Source: CAZKDV01 sp964551645 (lineage in GTDB: Bacteria; Bacteroidota; Bacteroidia; Bacteroidales; DTU049). From it: DNA of 8,965 bases. Position numbers and translations under genes: made by a program. The stretch spans positions 1-8,965 of the forward strand of contig CAZKDV010000095.1 in NCBI GenBank assembly GCA_964551645.1, written 5' to 3'. Each line of letters begins with the position of its first letter. Position 1 is the first letter of the stretch. Positions 1-7,209 of this stretch are shown in pieces. Under the pieces are notes generated by a model. That model was given only the letters and a program-made list of their open reading frames with translations. It was not told the DNA's origin and made no database searches.

Positions 1-90
1 TAAATATTTGTTGATTTATTAAAAATAAAAATCAAAAGTAATCAATTTATTATAAAAAAAATAACTCTATTTAAAGAATAATTTATTTTT

Positions 91-119
91 TTATCAAATC
101 ACAGATATCAATTTGATAA
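91..119. repeat. 9-bp inverted repeat in the leader region
   Basis: The arms TTATCAAAT (91-99) and ATTTGATAA (111-119) are perfect reverse complements separated by 11 bases. A T-rich run lies before the left arm on the + strand, and no T-run follows the right arm, so it does not read as an intrinsic terminator on either strand. It could be a protein-binding dyad, but a 9-bp match in such AT-rich DNA may be chance. Confidence 0.35.
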
Positions 120-262
120 CCAAATAATTACACAAATAAACAAATTTATCCAAAAGTATAAAATTATTTCAACAAAGGAATTTAAAATTAAAATTTGTTT
201 TCACTAGTATCCAATAAAAATTGAGTTTGTTACAAATTCATAACTGATTCAAAACAATTTAA

Positions 263-294
263 TTTGTTAATCACTTATACTCATTGTATTTTTG
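263..294 (+). promoter_or_regulatory. Bacteroidetes-type promoter candidate for recQ
   Basis: TTTG at 263-266, then 20 bases, then TATTTTTG at 287-294. This fits the published Bacteroides primary sigma-factor pattern (TTTG or TTG near -33, TAnnTTTG near -7) with normal spacing. Transcription would start near position 300, giving a leader of about 15 bases before the ATG at 315. The match is exact at every consensus position, but the DNA is AT-rich and no transcript data are available. Confidence 0.55.
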
Positions 295-314
295 CAACTT
301 AAATCCAAAGTTTA

Positions 315-2234
315 ATGCAACAGCAGATAAGAAATATTTTAATTAAGTATTGGGGCTATTCTTACTTTCGCCCTTTACAAGAGGATATAATCTTATCTGT
401 TTTGGCAGGGAATGATACTCTTGCATTATTGCCAACCGGCGGAGGAAAGTCAATTACTTTTCAAGTGCCGGCTTTAGCAAAAGATGGAATGTGCATCGTT
501 ATCACTCCATTAATAGCCTTGATGAAAGACCAAGTGCAGAACCTAAGGGCTAAGGGAATACCTGCAAATGCAATATATAGTGGAATGAATCAAAATGAAA
601 TTAACTACATCTTACATAATGCGGTAAAAGATGAATTGAAGTTACTATACATATCGCCTGAAAGAGCTATTACTGATAGTTTTAGGCAGATGTTTAAAAA
701 AATGAATGTTAATTTGATTGCGGTTGATGAATCTCACTGTATTTCGCAATGGGGATATGATTTTCGACCTCCTTATTTGCGTATAGCCGAGTTACGCGAA
801 TATCATAAAGATATACCTATTCTTGCTGTTACTGCTACTGCAACCCCTCCTGTGGTTAAAGATATTCAAGAAAAACTCTTGTTTCAAAATGGAAAAGTAT
901 TTCAAAAAAGTTTTTTTAGAAGTAATTTAAGTTACGAAGTGTATTATGAGGAAAATAAAAATGAACGCATTTTGAAAATTTGCAATGAAAATCAAGGGAC
1001 TGGAATTATTTATGTTAGAAATAGGAAAAAAACAAGGGAAATAGCCAAGTTCTTAATAAAAAATGGGATTTCTGCCGATTTTTATCATGCAGGCTTAACA
1101 GGAGAAGAGCGAGATTATAAGCAATCCGCTTGGACATCAGACAAAAGAAGGATAATGGTGTCAACTAATGCTTTTGGAATGGGAATTGACAAACCCGATG
1201 TGAGATTTGTATTGCATATTGATTTGCCCGATTGCATTGAGGCATATTTTCAAGAGGCAGGCAGGGCAGGTAGAGATGAGAAAGCCGCCAAATGTATCTT
1301 GCTATACAATAATACAGATATAATTCAGACAGATATTCAGTTACAGCAATCATATCCTGAAAAAGAATTTATTAAAAAAATATATTCATTACTCGGAAAT
1401 TATTTTCAAATAGCTGTAGGAGCGGGCGAAAATATTACATTTGAATTTAATATTTCAGATTTTTGCGAATCATATAGCCTTAATTCTATTGAAACATATT
1501 ATTCTTTAGCATTTCTCGAAAAACAAGGATATATTGCTATTTCCGAAGCATTTCACCAACCTTCAAAGGTTTTGTTTACTGCTAATAAAAATGATTTATA
1601 TAAATATCAAGTTGAAAATCCAAACATCGACCCCTTAATAAAAGTATTGCTTCGTTCATACACCGGACTGTTTCACGATTATTCTCGTATTGATGAGAAA
1701 TTTATTGCAAATAGACTGCAATCAGACAGAGACACAGTAATTAAAGTTTTGACCAATTTAGATAAAACTCAAATACTTTCGTATATTCCTACTTCTGATG
1801 TGCCAAAATTGACTTTCTTAATTCCAAGAATGAATGAAAGAGATATAATTTTAGATAAAGAAATTTATGAAGATAGATTTTTGAAAGCAAAAGAAAGATT
1901 AGATGCAGTTTATGAATATGTACAGACTCAGGCAAAATGCAGAAGCGAATTTTTGCTACAATATTTTGGCGAAACAAAAACCAAGCGATGCGGAGTTTGT
2001 GATGTGTGCCTTGAAAGAAACACTTTGACAATCAATCAGCAAGAATTTGACATAGTGATTGACAAAGTCAAGCCGCTGCTTAGGAAGCAAGATATGTCAT
2101 ACCAAGATATTGTGGCTTTGTTTAAAAGTGATGAACTAAGCAAGGTAAATGAAGTTTTAAAGTGGCTTGCCGAAAATGATAAAATAAAATTTGATGATAA
2201 TATGATTTCATGGAATAAGAAAGAAGAGAAGTAA
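315..2234 (+). CDS. recQ: RecQ-family ATP-dependent DNA helicase
   Basis: A cytoplasmic 3'-5' DNA helicase of superfamily 2, expected to act in recombination and repair of stalled forks. The 639-residue protein shows the full motif series: RecQ motif 0 around 12-26, Walker A PTGGGKS (40-46), DESH box (138-141), the RecQ aromatic-rich loop SQWGYDFRPPY (144-154), TATAT (173-177), the second RecA domain with NAFGMGIDKPDVR (285-297), and motif VI QEAGRAGRD (313-321) carrying the arginine finger. A four-cysteine zinc cluster follows (C542, C559, C562, C565; CGVCDVC). About 220 residues separate motif VI from the zinc cluster, far more than in E. coli RecQ. They include a winged-helix-like stretch around 375-420. 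There is no recognisable HRDC domain; the last 75 residues look like a short helical tail. The ATG at 315 starts right at the RecQ fold and sits just downstream of a good promoter candidate. Family assignment is firm; equivalence to E. coli RecQ is not, because many Bacteroidetes carry more than one RecQ paralogue. Confidence 0.95.
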   Translation: MQQQIRNILIKYWGYSYFRPLQEDIILSVLAGNDTLALLPTGGGKSITFQVPALAKDGMCIVITPLIALMKDQVQNLRAKGIPANAIYSGMNQNEINYILHNAVKDELKLLYISPERAITDSFRQMFKKMNVNLIAVDESHCISQWGYDFRPPYLRIAELREYHKDIPILAVTATATPPVVKDIQEKLLFQNGKVFQKSFFRSNLSYEVYYEENKNERILKICNENQGTGIIYVRNRKKTREIAKFLIKNGISADFYHAGLTGEERDYKQSAWTSDKRRIMVSTNAFGMGIDKPDVRFVLHIDLPDCIEAYFQEAGRAGRDEKAAKCILLYNNTDIIQTDIQLQQSYPEKEFIKKIYSLLGNYFQIAVGAGENITFEFNISDFCESYSLNSIETYYSLAFLEKQGYIAISEAFHQPSKVLFTANKNDLYKYQVENPNIDPLIKVLLRSYTGLFHDYSRIDEKFIANRLQSDRDTVIKVLTNLDKTQILSYIPTSDVPKLTFLIPRMNERDIILDKEIYEDRFLKAKERLDAVYEYVQTQAKCRSEFLLQYFGETKTKRCGVCDVCLERNTLTINQQEFDIVIDKVKPLLRKQDMSYQDIVALFKSDELSKVNEVLKWLAENDKIKFDDNMISWNKKEEK

Positions 2235-2290
2235 ACTTAAATTGCTTTATCTGGCTTTTTTTAGTAATTTATGAAAAAATAAAATATTTA

Positions 2291-2298
2291 TATTTTTG
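2291..2298 (+). promoter_or_regulatory. -7-like element before the GlmU-like gene
   Basis: TATTTTTG matches the Bacteroides -7 consensus TAnnTTTG exactly and ends 14 bases before the ATG at 2313. The same nine-base string TATTTTTGC lies before recQ. No clear TTG is found 19-21 bases upstream (the place holds ATTT at 2267-2270), so only half of the promoter is supported. The 78-base gap after recQ would also allow read-through transcription. Confidence 0.35.
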
Positions 2299-2312
2299 CT
2301 AAAAAAATAATT

Positions 2313-3518
2313 ATGACAAAATATATACTTTTTGATGACATTACACGAAATTCGCTACTGCCTTTAACATATTTGAAACCGTCTGCTGATATTCGTTGCG
2401 GAATTATGAGTTTACGCGAAAAATGGGAGTTTTATCTAAAAAATAATACTAATAATTTATGTGCTAATTATTTACGCAAAAAATATCCTTTGGAAATTGC
2501 AACAGAAAATGTATTTATCAAAGGTACGCTATTCCCTAATACAGATTTGATTGAAAAAATATATCAATTGCAAATAGGTCAGGTTTTGATAGATTCAAAA
2601 AATGCTGTTGTGCTTGCATTTAAGCTAACTGACGAACAAGTTTTTAAATATGATATTGACAAAAAAGAATTTATAAGTTTTGATGATATCCAAGCATTGC
2701 AACAAATTGAATACGAAGGAGAATGTTATTCAATATCTCACTTGTGGGATATTTTTAGCCTTAATGATAGAGCAATAAATGAGGATTTTAAAACCTTGAC
2801 TGAAGGCAGGCAGTCTGCTGAAATTTCATCTTCAAATCATATTATAAATAAAGAACAAATTTTTATTGAGCAAGGTGCTATTGTTGAGTGTTCGGTTTTG
2901 AATGCTTCGGCAGGTCCTATTTATATTGGCAAAGATGCAGAAGTGATGGAGTTTGCTGCAATTAGAGGTCCATTTGCCTTGTGCGAAAATTCGAGTTTGA
3001 AAATAGGAGCCAAAATTTATGGAGCAACTACTATTGGTCCTCATTGCAAGGTAGGAGGGGAAGTGAACAATTCAGTTTTTTTTGGATTTTCAAACAAAGC
3101 TCACGATGGTTTTCTCGGAAACTCAGTTATTGCTGAATGGTGTAACTTAGGTGCTGACACAAATAATTCAAATCTTAAAAATACTTACGAGGTTGTTAAG
3201 TTGTGGTCATATCCTGAAAGAAAATTTGTCTCAACCGGATTACAGTTTTGTGGATTAATTATGGCTGATCATTCAAAATGCAGCATAAACACTATGTTTA
3301 ATACAGGTACGGTTGTTGGAGTGAATGCAAATATTTTTGGAACTGGTTTTCCACGCAATTTTGTACCATCATTTGCTTGGGGTGCAACGACAGTTACAAG
3401 TAAATTTCAATTTGATAAAGCTATAGAAATAGCAAAAAGTGTATTACAAAGGCGAGGTGTCATTTTGTCTGATATTGATATTGAAATTTTACATTCGGTT
3501 TATCAAATGTCAGAATAA
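2313..3518 (+). CDS. GlmU-like sugar nucleotidyltransferase/acyltransferase (alternative GlmU family)
   Basis: A 401-residue two-part protein. The N-terminal half begins KYILFDDITRNSLLPLTYLK and contains ADIRCGIMSLREKWE (25-39), the signature I associate with the Bacteroidetes GlmU_N_4 / 'alternative GlmU' family. The classical GlmU pyrophosphorylase loop (LAAGxGTRM) is absent. The C-terminal half, from about 180 to 365, is a left-handed beta-helix of hexapeptide repeats (for example IYIGKDA, LKIGAKI, TTIGPHC) with a conserved block NKAHDGFLGNSVIAEWCNLG (261-280) followed by ADTNNSNLKN; H264 is a candidate catalytic histidine. By family annotation it would make UDP-GlcNAc from glucosamine-1-phosphate, feeding peptidoglycan and lipid A; this is inferred, and another sugar-1-phosphate is possible. 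It lies between recQ and lon in the same orientation, with no evident functional link to either. Length is normal for the family and there are no frame disruptions. Confidence 0.85.
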   Translation: MTKYILFDDITRNSLLPLTYLKPSADIRCGIMSLREKWEFYLKNNTNNLCANYLRKKYPLEIATENVFIKGTLFPNTDLIEKIYQLQIGQVLIDSKNAVVLAFKLTDEQVFKYDIDKKEFISFDDIQALQQIEYEGECYSISHLWDIFSLNDRAINEDFKTLTEGRQSAEISSSNHIINKEQIFIEQGAIVECSVLNASAGPIYIGKDAEVMEFAAIRGPFALCENSSLKIGAKIYGATTIGPHCKVGGEVNNSVFFGFSNKAHDGFLGNSVIAEWCNLGADTNNSNLKNTYEVVKLWSYPERKFVSTGLQFCGLIMADHSKCSINTMFNTGTVVGVNANIFGTGFPRNFVPSFAWGATTVTSKFQFDKAIEIAKSVLQRRGVILSDIDIEILHSVYQMSE

Positions 3519-3527
3519 TTCAATTTA

Positions 3528-3559
3528 TTGAAAATGGTATAATTATTGACATACTTTCG
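3528..3559 (+). promoter_or_regulatory. Promoter candidate for lon
   Basis: TTG at 3528-3530, 21 bases, then TACTTTCG at 3552-3559, one mismatch from the Bacteroides -7 TAnnTTTG. Transcription would begin near 3565, leaving about 14 bases before the ATG at 3579, similar to the spacing seen at the two promoter candidates upstream. A small dyad, TTCAAT-TT-ATTGAA (3519-3532), starts directly after the preceding stop and covers the -33 TTG; it could be an operator or a weak hairpin. No CIRCE-like heat-shock element was seen. Confidence 0.4.
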
Positions 3560-3578
3560 TTTTTTAATAGACTTAAAT

Positions 3579-6005
3579 ATGAAAGATGAAAGTAAATTTG
3601 ACTTAGATTTTTTTTTAGATAGCGAGTCTGGTGTGCCAGAAGGAGAATTTTTTCCTTTACTTTCAAAAGAAGACGAACTTAAAATTGAATCTGAAGATAT
3701 ACCCACAGAATTGCCGATACTGCCTTTACGCAATACAGTCTTATTTCCCGGAGTGATTGTCCCTATTACCGTTGGAAGAGATAAATCTATACAGCTTATT
3801 AAAGATCACTATAAAAACGGAAAACTTGTTGGTGTTGTTGCACAAAAGGATAGCGAAACCGAAGACCCCGGCGTAGAAGATATATACTCAATTGGTACAG
3901 TTGCCTATATTATCAAACTTTTGCAAATGCCAAACGGAACAAATACTGTTATTATTCAGGGCAGAAGTAGATTTCATATTGACGAAATTACACAAACAGA
4001 ACCATATTTGAAAGCGAAAATTTCGCCATTTAAACATAAACCTTCAATTAATACTAATCCGTCCACATTTTCGCCATTAATTGAAAGCATCAAGGACACA
4101 GCAATTCAAATCATTAAGTTGTCGCCCAATATGCCCTCCGAAGCATCTTTTGCTATTCAGAATATCGAATCTCCACAGTTCTTAGTGCATTTTACATGTT
4201 CTAATTTAAGTATTTTAGTTGAAGAAAAACAAGAATTGCTTGAAATGGACGATTTTGATGCGCTTTCTCAAAAAGTTTTAGAACAGCTATCAAAAGAACA
4301 GCAAATGTTGGAGTTGAAAAACCAAATACAAAAAAAGGTTAAAAAGGATATTGATAAGCAACAAAGAGATTATTTGCTCAATATGCAGTTGAAAACCATA
4401 CAAGAAGAACTTGGCGATTCTCCAAATGAGCAAGAAATTATTGAACTGAAAGAAAAAGCTAAAAATAAGAAATGGACAGATGAAATAAAAGAAATTTTTG
4501 AAAAAGAATTAAAAAAACTTCAACGAATGAACCCCTCTGCCGCTGAATATTCTATTCAACTTAATTATTTGGAATACTTAGTGGAATTGCCTTGGAACGA
4601 GTTCAGTAAGGATAATTACAATCTGTCAAACGCTGAAAAAATATTAAATAGAGACCATTTTGGATTGGAAAAAATTAAGGAAAGAATTGTTGAGTTTTTA
4701 GCTGTTTTGAAAATGAAAGACAATAAAAATGCCCCAATTCTTTGCCTTGTTGGACCTCCGGGAGTTGGAAAAACATCGCTTGGCAAATCAATAGCTGAAT
4801 CTCTTAATCGAAAATACATCAGAATATCTCTTGGTGGTATGCGAGATGAAGCTGAACTCAGAGGACATCGAAAAACATATATAGGAGCAATGCCAGGTAG
4901 AATTATTCAAAGCCTTAAAAAAGCCAAAACTGCAAATCCTGTTTTTGTTTTAGATGAGATTGATAAAGTAAGCGGAAATAATATTCAGGGCGACCCACAA
5001 TCTGCATTATTAGAAATTCTTGACCCCGAGCAAAACACTACTTTTCATGATAATTATCTCGAAGTTGATTTCGATTTGTCAAAAGTCTTGTTTATAGCAA
5101 CAGCAAATACTCTTTCAACTATTCATCCTGCTTTGCGTGATAGAATGGAGATAATTGAAGTTAGTGGATATACGGTTGAGGAAAAAATTGAAATTGCAAA
5201 TAGACATTTGATTCCTAAGCAAATGGATCAACATGGGCTAAAAATGAAAGATTTGAGCTTTTCTAAGCAAGTGTTATCACAACTTATTGAGGAATATACC
5301 AGAGAATCTGGTGTTAGAGGTTTAGAACAAAGTATTGCAAAAATTATTAGAAATTACATTCGTTTTATCGCATCGGAGCAAAAGTATAATAAGAAGATAT
5401 CTGAGCAAGATATTGAACGAATTATGGGACTTAGGAAGTTTCAAAAAGAGAAGGCTTTTGCCAAAAAAACGGTTGGTGTTGTTACTGGTTTGGCATGGAC
5501 AATGTTTGGAGGGGATATTCTTTTTGTTGAAGCAAGTTTAAGCAAGGGCAAGGGAGTTTTGACTATGACAGGTAATTTGGGCGATGTGATGAAAGAATCA
5601 GCAACTTTGGCTTATGAATATCTGAAATCTCATAGCGAACAACTTAATATTCCGATAGAGAAATTTGAACAATACAATATACATGTGCATGTGCCTGAAG
5701 GTGCAACGCCAAAAGACGGTCCTTCAGCCGGAATAACAATTTTTACTGCAATGACATCAGTTTATTTGAATAAAAAAATAAATCCAAAAATTGCGATGAC
5801 TGGCGAAATAACGCTTAGAGGAAAAGTACTACCGGTGGGAGGCATCAAAGAAAAAATTCTTGCTGCTAAAAGAGCAGGAATTAAAGAGATAATTCTTAGC
5901 GAAGAAAATATGAAAGATATTCATGATATTGAAGATAAATATACTAACGGATTAGCGTTTCATTATGTTGATGAAATGAAAGATGTTATTCCGCTTGTGT
6001 TTTAA
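3579..6005 (+). CDS. lon: ATP-dependent serine protease Lon (LonA type)
   Basis: Lon is a cytoplasmic hexameric AAA+ protease that degrades misfolded and selected regulatory proteins. The 808 residues show the complete LonA order. An acidic leader (1-42) is followed by the N-terminal substrate-binding domain starting at LPILPLRNTVLFPGVIVPI (45-63), then a coiled-coil region (about 230-315) with the usual QQRDYLLNMQLKTIQEELG (261-279). The AAA+ module has Walker A GPPGVGKT (392-399), Walker B VFVLDEID (455-462) and a sensor region with ATAN (507-510). The protease domain carries catalytic S716 in PKDGPSAG (711-718) and K759 in GGIKEK (754-759), 43 residues apart as in E. coli Lon. All catalytic residues are present, so it should be active. 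I chose ATG 3579 over an in-frame TTG at 3546: the TTG would add 11 non-Lon residues and overlap the promoter candidate. The acidic leader is longer than in E. coli. Two separate genes flank it at 60 and 58 bases, so it may be transcribed on its own. Confidence 0.97.
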   Translation: MKDESKFDLDFFLDSESGVPEGEFFPLLSKEDELKIESEDIPTELPILPLRNTVLFPGVIVPITVGRDKSIQLIKDHYKNGKLVGVVAQKDSETEDPGVEDIYSIGTVAYIIKLLQMPNGTNTVIIQGRSRFHIDEITQTEPYLKAKISPFKHKPSINTNPSTFSPLIESIKDTAIQIIKLSPNMPSEASFAIQNIESPQFLVHFTCSNLSILVEEKQELLEMDDFDALSQKVLEQLSKEQQMLELKNQIQKKVKKDIDKQQRDYLLNMQLKTIQEELGDSPNEQEIIELKEKAKNKKWTDEIKEIFEKELKKLQRMNPSAAEYSIQLNYLEYLVELPWNEFSKDNYNLSNAEKILNRDHFGLEKIKERIVEFLAVLKMKDNKNAPILCLVGPPGVGKTSLGKSIAESLNRKYIRISLGGMRDEAELRGHRKTYIGAMPGRIIQSLKKAKTANPVFVLDEIDKVSGNNIQGDPQSALLEILDPEQNTTFHDNYLEVDFDLSKVLFIATANTLSTIHPALRDRMEIIEVSGYTVEEKIEIANRHLIPKQMDQHGLKMKDLSFSKQVLSQLIEEYTRESGVRGLEQSIAKIIRNYIRFIASEQKYNKKISEQDIERIMGLRKFQKEKAFAKKTVGVVTGLAWTMFGGDILFVEASLSKGKGVLTMTGNLGDVMKESATLAYEYLKSHSEQLNIPIEKFEQYNIHVHVPEGATPKDGPSAGITIFTAMTSVYLNKKINPKIAMTGEITLRGKVLPVGGIKEKILAAKRAGIKEIILSEENMKDIHDIEDKYTNGLAFHYVDEMKDVIPLVF

Positions 6006-6063
6006 TTGAAATATAATTCATATATTGTTTCTTATTTGAATTAACTCTAATGTTTTTGCAGGA

Positions 6064-7209
6064 ATGAAGAGAAAAATACTGTTTTTGTCATTATGGTATC
6101 CCAATAATACTGATAATATGTTGGGACTTTTTGTTCGTAAACAAGCATTGGCTTTGGCTGAAAAATATAATGTTTCAGTAATTTCGGCAGTAGGAATTGA
6201 TAAACGCGACAAGCCCGGTGTTAAAATTGGAGTAGTTGATGATAAGTTGAAAGAAATAATAGTTTATTACAATTCTTCAAAGTTTAAGATTCTAAATTTA
6301 ATTCGCTTTTTTACCTCTTATATGGTTGGATATACATTTTACCGCAAAAAGTATGGAAAACCCGAACTAATTCATGCAAATATTTTAACTCGAGTTGGTT
6401 TTGTTGCTTATTTGTTGAGCAAGTTTTATGGAATAAAATATGTTGTGTCCGAGCATTGGTCAAGGTATTACAAAGAAAATCTTTCGTATAAATCATGGAT
6501 TAGGAAATATTTAACCAGTAAGGTTGCTTCAAAAGCAGAATATATTATAGTGCCTTCTGAACGCTTGCAAAATGCTATGATTGAGCAAAAAATTAGAGGA
6601 AGTTATGTTGTAGTGCCAAATGTTGTTGATACAGATTTGTTTACAATTGCTTCTGATAAAGCAGAAAATAAAACCAAGCAATTTGTTCATATTAGTTGTT
6701 TTGAGGATAAATCAAAAAATATTTCGATGCTTTTTAAAGCAGTGAAATTATTGAAGCAAAGACGAACAGATTTTGAACTGATTATGATTGGAGATGGAGA
6801 AGATAAGGCGAAAATGGAGGAATTGGCAGAAAACTTAAATATTAAGGATAAAGTTGTATTTAAAGGACAATTAGAAGATGATGAATTGGCTGATGTTGTT
6901 AGTCATGCAGATTGTTGCGTTTTGTCAAGTCGTTATGAAACATTTGGAATAGTGGTATATGAGGCATTTTCTTCGGGTCTTCCTGTGCTTTCAACCGATG
7001 TTGCTGATGTGAAAAAACATATAGACGAAAAGTATGGAATTATTGTTAAAATCCATGACGCATCTAATTTTGCTAATGATATGGATGTAATCTTAAATAA
7101 ACTTGAAGATTTTAGTCCGTATGAACTTCGTGCTTTTATTGTAGAAAATTTTAGCAAAGAGCAAGTAAAAAAACATTTAGACCATATTTATCAAAAATGC
7201 TTGAAATAG
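6064..7209 (+). CDS. Glycosyltransferase family 4 (GT-B fold)
   Basis: A 381-residue cytoplasmic or membrane-associated glycosyltransferase that transfers a sugar from a nucleotide-sugar donor, probably in building a surface polysaccharide, LPS or other glycan; donor and acceptor cannot be read from the sequence. The N-terminal Rossmann domain starts KRKILFLSLWYPN and continues with NMLGLFVRKQALALAEKY (18-35), the usual acceptor-side opening of this group. EHWSRY at 130-135 and VPNVVDTDLF (184-193) mark the path into the C-terminal domain. That domain has the donor-site segment FELIMIGDGED (237-247) and the E-x7-E motif in YETFGIVVYEA (E292 and E300), typical of retaining GT4 enzymes. There is no signal peptide or clear transmembrane helix. 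It starts 58 bases after lon with no convincing promoter in between, and its last 13 bases overlap the Nudix gene. It stands alone rather than in a polysaccharide cluster, at least within this window. Confidence 0.92.
   Translation: MKRKILFLSLWYPNNTDNMLGLFVRKQALALAEKYNVSVISAVGIDKRDKPGVKIGVVDDKLKEIIVYYNSSKFKILNLIRFFTSYMVGYTFYRKKYGKPELIHANILTRVGFVAYLLSKFYGIKYVVSEHWSRYYKENLSYKSWIRKYLTSKVASKAEYIIVPSERLQNAMIEQKIRGSYVVVPNVVDTDLFTIASDKAENKTKQFVHISCFEDKSKNISMLFKAVKLLKQRRTDFELIMIGDGEDKAKMEELAENLNIKDKVVFKGQLEDDELADVVSHADCCVLSSRYETFGIVVYEAFSSGLPVLSTDVADVKKHIDEKYGIIVKIHDASNFANDMDVILNKLEDFSPYELRAFIVENFSKEQVKKHLDHIYQKCLK

Larger units (their letters stand above)
1..314. other. AT-rich intergenic region, no gene seen
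   Basis: This stretch is extremely AT-rich, with stops in every frame, and I see no credible coding region or RNA gene. It holds an inverted repeat (91-119) and a promoter candidate for the downstream helicase gene (263-294). The string AATTTGTT occurs twice, at 192-199 and 261-268, and in both cases CACT follows within a few bases. A third, shorter TTTGTT lies at 226-231. Such short repeats are expected by chance at this base composition. The gene to the left lies outside the window, so its orientation is unknown. Confidence 0.7.

Noticed and set aside
3546..3578. TTG start giving an 819-residue Lon
   Set aside because: The 11 added residues (MTYFRFLIDLN) do not resemble a Lon N-terminus, and the segment overlaps a promoter candidate; ATG 3579 is the better start.
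3503..3733. Open frame on the - strand rich in serine and lysine
   Set aside because: It is the complement of the acidic leader of Lon, with low complexity caused by GAA/GAT codons on the other strand.
6025..6058. Promoter for the glycosyltransferase gene (TTG 6025-6027 and TGTTTTTG 6051-6058)
   Set aside because: The spacing is 23 bases, the -7 element has a mismatch at a key base, and transcription would start at the ATG itself; read-through from lon is as likely.
1165..7157. Other short open frames on both strands inside recQ, the GlmU-like gene, lon and the glycosyltransferase
   Set aside because: All lie within well-supported genes in other frames, are under 85 codons, and show no domain or composition suggesting real proteins.
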